Of a DNA stretch of 64,000 bases, positions 59,191 to 64,000 are shown piece by piece. The first letter of the stretch is position 1. The number at the start of each line of letters is the position of its first letter. Made by a program: the position numbers and the translations under genes. Source of the DNA: Entonaema liquescens (taxonomy: Eukaryota; Ascomycota; Sordariomycetes; Xylariales; Xylariaceae); contig CADCSX010000009.1 in NCBI GenBank assembly GCA_902805475.1, forward strand, positions 682,001 to 746,000, in the 5' to 3' direction. The notes under the pieces were generated by a model, which ran no database searches, was not told the origin of the DNA, and saw nothing but the letters and a program-made list of their open reading frames with translations.

Positions 59191-59808
59191 ATGCTCGCCA
59201 AGATCCTGACTTTGGTGACTGCTGTCGCGGCGGCGACAATCCCGAGAGATACGGCAACATCATCCGCCGATTATATCTGGGATATCCTAAAGTGGCAAGC
59301 CGGCGAGTCCCACGGAGCCCCAACAGCGCCACTGACGGGATGGTATGGTAAGTATTTAGCTTTGAGTAAACCGAGGGACAAGTTCAGATCTGATTCGTGA
59401 TACCTAACATCTTCCCAGACTTCAACGTATCTGCGCCCGAATACGGGGGCGGTCCGACGCGAGCCCCAGCATTCTTCGCGCATTGCGCTGGAAATGCCGA
59501 TGGAAATCCCCTGAGCTCGGAATACGCGAACTGTGACTTGACAGAGGCCGACGAAGCCGCCGGTGCGGCTGTGTTGGCGCGTGTCCTTCCTTATCCGGCT
59601 TTTGATCAGGCTCATATCGCCGTTAGCTATCTATTTAACGCCGACGAGTAAGTCCTGGTTGTGCTGGGTCGCTGCGTATATATACTGACGGGGCATCTAC
59701 TACAGCGAATCAAAAACGAAACACAATTTCACTGTGGTTATTGTAGAAGATTGGGCGAGGGAGAGACCGCCTCACGATTTTACCGCGAAGCCCACTGAGG
59801 TTGTATGA
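59191..59808 (+). CDS. Small secreted protein, 162 aa
   Basis: Three exons, 59191-59347, 59419-59647 and 59706-59808; introns GTAAGT..CCCAG and GTAAGT..ACAG, with consistent phase. The ATG at 59191 starts MLAKILTLVTAVAAATIPRD, a clean signal peptide; upstream in-frame sequence would spoil it. The mature protein has two cysteines (AHCAGN and YANCDL), probably forming one disulfide. It has alternating hydrophobic stretches (AHIAVSYLF, HNFTVVIVEDW) suggesting a beta-rich fold and one potential N-glycosylation site (NFT). It resembles the broad group of fungal small secreted proteins with one disulfide, though I cannot name a family. It lies next to, and convergent with, the secreted phosphatase gene. 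Confidence 0.85.
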
Positions 59809-60090
59809 TGAGTTGACTAGCTCGGAAAAAACTCATACTAATAGAACACTTCTATCGTAAAGATTCATCATAACATCATGGATATCCAATTAGGGGCCCT
59901 TCTGGCTTGAAAAAGGATTTTGCATAACTCTAGCAAGCCAAAGTAAACCATATCCACCTACGCAGACATTACAAACCTGGAATTAAAACTGAAGCGCAAA
60001 CACAGTAATACTCCCGAGGACCAAAAAAGCCTTGACCATTGCCGTAACCACTCCAGTCTGCAGGCTGCTGGGCGCCTGCGACCTGTCATC

Positions 60091-62030
60091 CTAGCTACTC
60101 TTGGGTGCCCTGCCGTTGTAGTCGACACCCGACTCGGCCGTGTAGTCGCCGAAGCAGTCGTAGTCGAAGTCGATCTCGTCGATGCGGTCCTTGAGCACCG
60201 AGACCACGTTGTCAAATGCGCAGAGCCCGTGCGGATCGGCTGGGCAGCCGGGGTAGGAGTCTGCGATGGGGATGACGGCGTCGTTCCTGGGGGTGCTGTG
60301 AGTACATTCTACTATATAACAAACAATATAGATAATAGTGGAAGGCGAACGACTTACACAATGAACCTAATCTGCTTGGTGGGCTGGTAGGTTGAGCATT
60401 CGAGAACCTGGGCGGTGAAGTGAGTAGCAAACGGTACGGTCTTGCTGGATGAAAAGCTATTGTCTCTTTGGTTCCGCTTGGGGTCTAGAGGGGGTCCCTT
60501 AAATAATGCTGTCAGGTTAAAAGCGGTAAGAGTGTCGAGCACGACAACTTCGTGGGTTGCATCGGCGTAGATGGACTGGTTGAGGGGGAAGTAGGTAGAC
60601 GAATTGTCGAACGTCTGATTCAGAGCAGACCACGCTTCAGGGTATTCGCCCGTGAAGCGGGCGACGAATTCCTGTAGGTAACCTTTACCCTGAGCGGCTG
60701 ACACTGGTGACCCTGGACCATTATTATAATAGAAGGCCTTAGATGGGTTAGTATGCTTAATTACATTTACGAGGGAATGGTGGGAAAGAAGAATATATAC
60801 GTGACGACATACAAGATCAAAGTAGTACTCAAAGTTTAGGAAATCTTCCTGGCTAAATAATTCACAGAAAGCAGAGTATCCAAGTGCATTAGTTTCGTAA
60901 GAGCAAAGTTGAAGCATCGCAATGGCATCGGTAGGAGTAAATTCGATACCAGAGACCTAAGAAGCATTAGTAGCCTATCCCTTTCTCCATCTATTGGGCC
61001 GTTTGATAAGCTTACCTGTGAATTCAGACGAGCAAGGGTCGCAGTGAAAGCATCTTTCGCAAATTTCGAGGCTATTGAACTTCCAATGTCTCCCCGACTG
61101 GCGACATTGGCGTTGTCACAGACATAATAGGGGGCGCCTGAGTTGTTCACTCCAGGTGCCTCTACAAGAATCTCAATGCTTACTTGATCTAAGTACTCAG
61201 GTACGCCGAAGAAACCGGCCGCGAAATTCTCAGCCGTCTTGACCATGCGATCCTGAGATTCGGTACGGAAAACAGGAATAGTACCGGCCTCGGTGAAGTT
61301 ATTGAGCAGGTGGCCATAGAGCTGGCGGTGCTGGATACCAAGGAGAAATTCCTGGCTCCTACCGAACGGAGATAAAAGCTCACCGCCCAGCTTATATGTC
61401 CAGTCGGACAAGAAAGCTAGATCGCCCTTCACCTGGAGTCCTTGCTTGGTAGCGTTTGCAATCTTATTCGCAAACTGAGCCGGTGCGGCACCTGTAGTGG
61501 GATATCTTGCACCATGGCGGTACAAGAGATGAACCTGGGTGACACTGCAGCCAGGTGGTGCGAGGGGGCTTGTGTCTGGCAAACCATAGTCGGCAGAAGA
61601 TAGGGAATACCAAGGTGACAGGTTACCCCAGTATTTGGTGATGTCAAACTTGTCTGACGTCTCACTTTGACCGTGAGGCTGGGGTGCAACCAGTGGGAAC
61701 TGGTTTGTTGGTCCTCGATTATACGGGTAAGCTGCCGCAGTTTGAATTGCGGCGGGCTCAGCACCAGTTGGTGTTGGCCCCGGAAACCCGACTTCAGCTT
61801 CGGGTGGGAAGAGAGCAGAGTCGACCGACGCTTTGTTTTTGTCATTAGTGGTTGGTTATTACCTATGTTAATGAAATTAATAAATAGTACGTACTTCTCG
61901 GTGGAGGATATAGATCCGAGGTGGCCGAGCCGGCGTGGGGAGCGGCCGTGATAAAGGCGGTATCGTCAGCTGCGGCACTGGACTGAACCAGTAGGGCTGA
62001 CAAAACAGCGGCGGTAGTAACAAGCTGCAT
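60091..62030 (-). CDS. Secreted histidine acid phosphatase (phytase/acid phosphatase family)
   Basis: Releases phosphate from phosphomonoesters outside the cell. Five exons: 62030-61895, 61830-61016, 60956-60813, 60737-60358 and 60295-60091 (559 aa), all GT..AG with matching phase. Signal peptide MQLVTTAAVLSALLVQSSAA. A proline-rich lead-in ends in ITKYWGNLSPWYS. The catalytic RHGARYPT motif carries the nucleophilic His at about residue 146. Later family blocks are FRTESQDRMVKTAENFAAGF, LCSYETNALGYSAFCELF, FEYYFDLAFYYNNGPGSP and VTPRNDAVIPIADS. The usual proton-donor dipeptide His-Asp appears here as His-Glu (ATHEVVVLD, about 427-428). The length is larger than classic phytases because of the N-terminal extension. 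Whether phytate is a substrate cannot be told. Confidence 0.93.
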
Positions 62031-63084
62031 CTTCTCGCCTTAGACTAAGCTACTACCTAAGCTGAAATAACTGAGACGCCGACTGGAATGCCAAGTGACT
62101 GGTATCAAGAGCTTAAGCAGAGCTACCGAAACTTGATTCTTATAGGTGTTGCGGGAAGGCGGTACGCGTTGTTATCAATTGACCTATCAACAGCACGGAT
62201 AAATACATGTGCTTGGCTGCTTGGTTAGCCCCTTGAATGTTGATCCTTCCAGTTAAGATCCAATCGTAAAGGGCGGGTATTGTTGGTCCAATAAGAGGCA
62301 CTGCATCGTTCCAATAGTGCGGGAATGGATCCTAGCTGAAAAGCGACGCTCACTTCCATATGCGCATATGGGCTTATACATAGTATGAGGGGTTCGTTGA
62401 GATAAATTCCCACGTGCTCATTTCTTTACATCTGTTAATGATTTATAGTTAGCTATGACACATTGACGGTATGCTTATTTCTTTATTCTTTATGGTTAAA
62501 CAGGTTTGGGTAAAAACATGTAACTAGCTAAATTGTCTGCAGGAAGAAGTGGAAATGTAATAACTTATATTAATTGGACGAACAGTTTTCGATCGCTTGC
62601 ATGTGCTTCCAGGTACCTAACTTACCACATGTTCAAGCACCTGCAGAGGCTAGTAGGTACAAGGTTAGGCAATTATTAAGGTTATACCATTTTACCTAGT
62701 ATCTAAGATCGGTTATGCAAGTCCCCGAAGTCCCCGGGTTGCCCGAGTAGATAGAGTTGCGGTACCTTACCCACATTACCACTGCCCAGGTATAAGGTAT
62801 TCCTCATATCTCGGGCCGACATCCTATTCCCGTGCCTAACCCGAGTATAGAACGAACACGAACACTACCTATTCCATATTAGGTGCTTAATAATTCAGTA
62901 CACAAGACATCGTAATCGCAACGTTATTTATTTATCAATTGTATGCTCTATATACCGACTAGTTCGGTCTGCCAAGCTAAATTTGCAGTCGGACTAGAAT
63001 ACCCTTGTAATGGTTGATGACGGTATCGGTATCACTCCAGCTCCCGGGCCACCCCCCAGGAGATCCCACATCTTGTGTAAAGTT
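62031..63084. other. Intergenic region, 1.05 kb
   Basis: Promoter of the phosphatase and 3' flank of the Rei1-type gene. It contains several TAGGTA/TACCTA-type motifs (for example near 62,610-62,660). No gene seen. Confidence 0.5.
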
Positions 63085-64000
63085 TCACAAGATCTGGTAG
63101 TTGTAATATTTTTGGTGGTTGGCTTGCTTGTTAAGTGCCCACTCCTTCTGTCTTGCCGCCTTATGCTCTTGCTTACGGCTTCTCTGCTCGGCACGAACCA
63201 CCTCCTTTTTCTTCTGGTCTGTCACTCCTAACATACCAGTTCCACCATTCGCTCGACTTACAACGGCACCGTTACGACCGCGACCTTCACGTCGAACAAC
63301 CTGGCCGTTGCCGTTCTTAGCATCGTCGTCAACTTCCATAGCATCATCATCTTCAGGTAATGCTGCTTCAATAGCAAGCTGCTCGGCACGTTCCTCAGCC
63401 GAAGGGTAGTTGTGTAGGTTCTGACGATAATACTTGGCTAGAGATCGGTGGCCCACCGCACGACCTGAAGGAAGATGCAGTTCCGTATCGTCGTAAAAGA
63501 TGGCACGATGTTTATGAGCGTGTGAGTGCCAACCATCCATTTGATGGTGGTGCCGAGGGTCGTGAGAGGAATGGTGGGGATGCTTCTCAAGTCGTTCGTA
63601 CTGCCGATAGTGATGGTCAACAGGAATAGGACCTAGATCTTCAGACTTGCAAGACGAAGTAGAGCTATCCGTTTCCCAGCCTTCATCCTCCATAACCTCA
63701 TCTCCATTTTCACCCACTGCCTTGGCTGATCGTCTGGCTCCGAGTTTAGCTCCTCCATTCTGCTTCTCATCCTCAACTGACTCATCTTCCGAGTCTTCTC
63801 CATCTGAATATGTGCTTCTGAAGTCATAATAATCGCCAATCTCAACCTGCTCATCTTCCGACGTGTAAGGTATCTTGCAATGACCCTTGTCGCGCATATG
63901 TGTTTGTACAGCAAGAGCGCTGTTCTTTACTTTCCCACAATATAAGCATTCGTGGAACTCTTGGATTCTCTGTTGCAATGCTCCGATAAGACCATCAACG
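63085..64000 (-). CDS. rei1: Rei1/ZNF622-type pre-60S ribosome factor, C-terminal part
   Basis: Cytoplasmic factor for late 60S subunit maturation (release of Arx1 and probing of the exit tunnel). The frame runs open to the window end, so the N-terminus is missing; no start is called. The visible part includes a C2H2 zinc finger (ECLYCGKVKNSALAVQTHMR followed by HCKIPYTSEDEQ), then acidic low-complexity sequence and a His-rich stretch (HHYRQYERLEKHPHHSSHD). The conserved tail follows: LHLPSGRAVGHRSLAKYYRQ, then basic RAEQRSRKQEHKAARQKEW and the C-terminal NKQANHQKYYNYQIL. The family keeps this tail because it inserts in the ribosomal tunnel. Stop TAA at 63085-63087. Confidence 0.93.
   Translation of the reverse strand, partial: VDGLIGALQQRIQEFHECLYCGKVKNSALAVQTHMRDKGHCKIPYTSEDEQVEIGDYYDFRSTYSDGEDSEDESVEDEKQNGGAKLGARRSAKAVGENGDEVMEDEGWETDSSTSSCKSEDLGPIPVDHHYRQYERLEKHPHHSSHDPRHHHQMDGWHSHAHKHRAIFYDDTELHLPSGRAVGHRSLAKYYRQNLHNYPSAEERAEQLAIEAALPEDDDAMEVDDDAKNGNGQVVRREGRGRNGAVVSRANGGTGMLGVTDQKKKEVVRAEQRSRKQEHKAARQKEWALNKQANHQKYYNYQIL

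Overview
The window is nuclear DNA of a filamentous ascomycete (Pezizomycotina, most likely a sordariomycete). The evidence is: short introns of about 47-100 bp with GT(A/G)AGT-type donors, CTAAC/CTGAC-like branch points and (C/T)AG acceptors; genes on both strands without operons; secreted CAZymes; and a 7.6-kb block turned almost entirely to A/T by repeat-induced point mutation (RIP). The genus cannot be fixed from the sequence alone. No tRNA, rRNA or CRISPR array was recognised.

Layout. 1-1,078: 3'-truncated cytochrome c heme lyase (-). 1,371-8,957: RIP-destroyed LTR retroelement whose 135-bp LTRs are still alignable and differ only by transitions. 9,257-11,441: mitochondrial UbiB-family protein, Cqd1/ADCK2-like (+). 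11,656-14,032: two tandem genes for small secreted proteins (-). 14,033-17,817: gene-poor, with the first copy of a three-hairpin repeat. 17,818-19,732: GMC oxidoreductase (+). 20,272-21,057: unknown protein (-). 21,781-25,324: GH5 glucanase and AA9 lytic polysaccharide monooxygenase (both -). 26,310-28,702: Trf4-type non-canonical poly(A) polymerase (+). 29,621-30,130: six-cysteine small secreted protein (-). 31,283-32,917: wax-synthase/MBOAT-like acyltransferase (+). 33,703-35,333: DUF2235 hydrolase-like protein (-). 35,334-40,312: gene-poor. 40,313-41,455: Pho85-type cyclin (-). 41,456-50,209: 8.7 kb without a convincing gene, with microsatellites and the second three-hairpin repeat. 50,210-56,929: housekeeping block of Ysc84/Lsb3 (-), Sft1 SNARE (+), Age2-type ArfGAP (-) and MsrB (+). 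57,727-58,601: unknown P/T/Q-rich protein plus an adjacent open exon-like stretch. 59,191-59,808: small secreted protein (+). 60,091-62,030: secreted histidine acid phosphatase (-). 63,085-64,000: C-terminal part of a Rei1-type pre-60S factor (-), cut by the window end.

How they fit. Conserved cell-biology genes (heme attachment, mitochondrial UbiB, RNA surveillance, cyclin, endocytosis/Golgi traffic, ribosome assembly) are interleaved with a secretome set: GH5, AA9, phosphatase and four small secreted proteins. This suggests a plant- or litter-associated lifestyle (inference). I see no clear biosynthetic cluster or defence system. The least explained signals are the dispersed three-hairpin repeat, the strand-biased RIP block, and several places where reading frames need an unusual splice or a frameshift.
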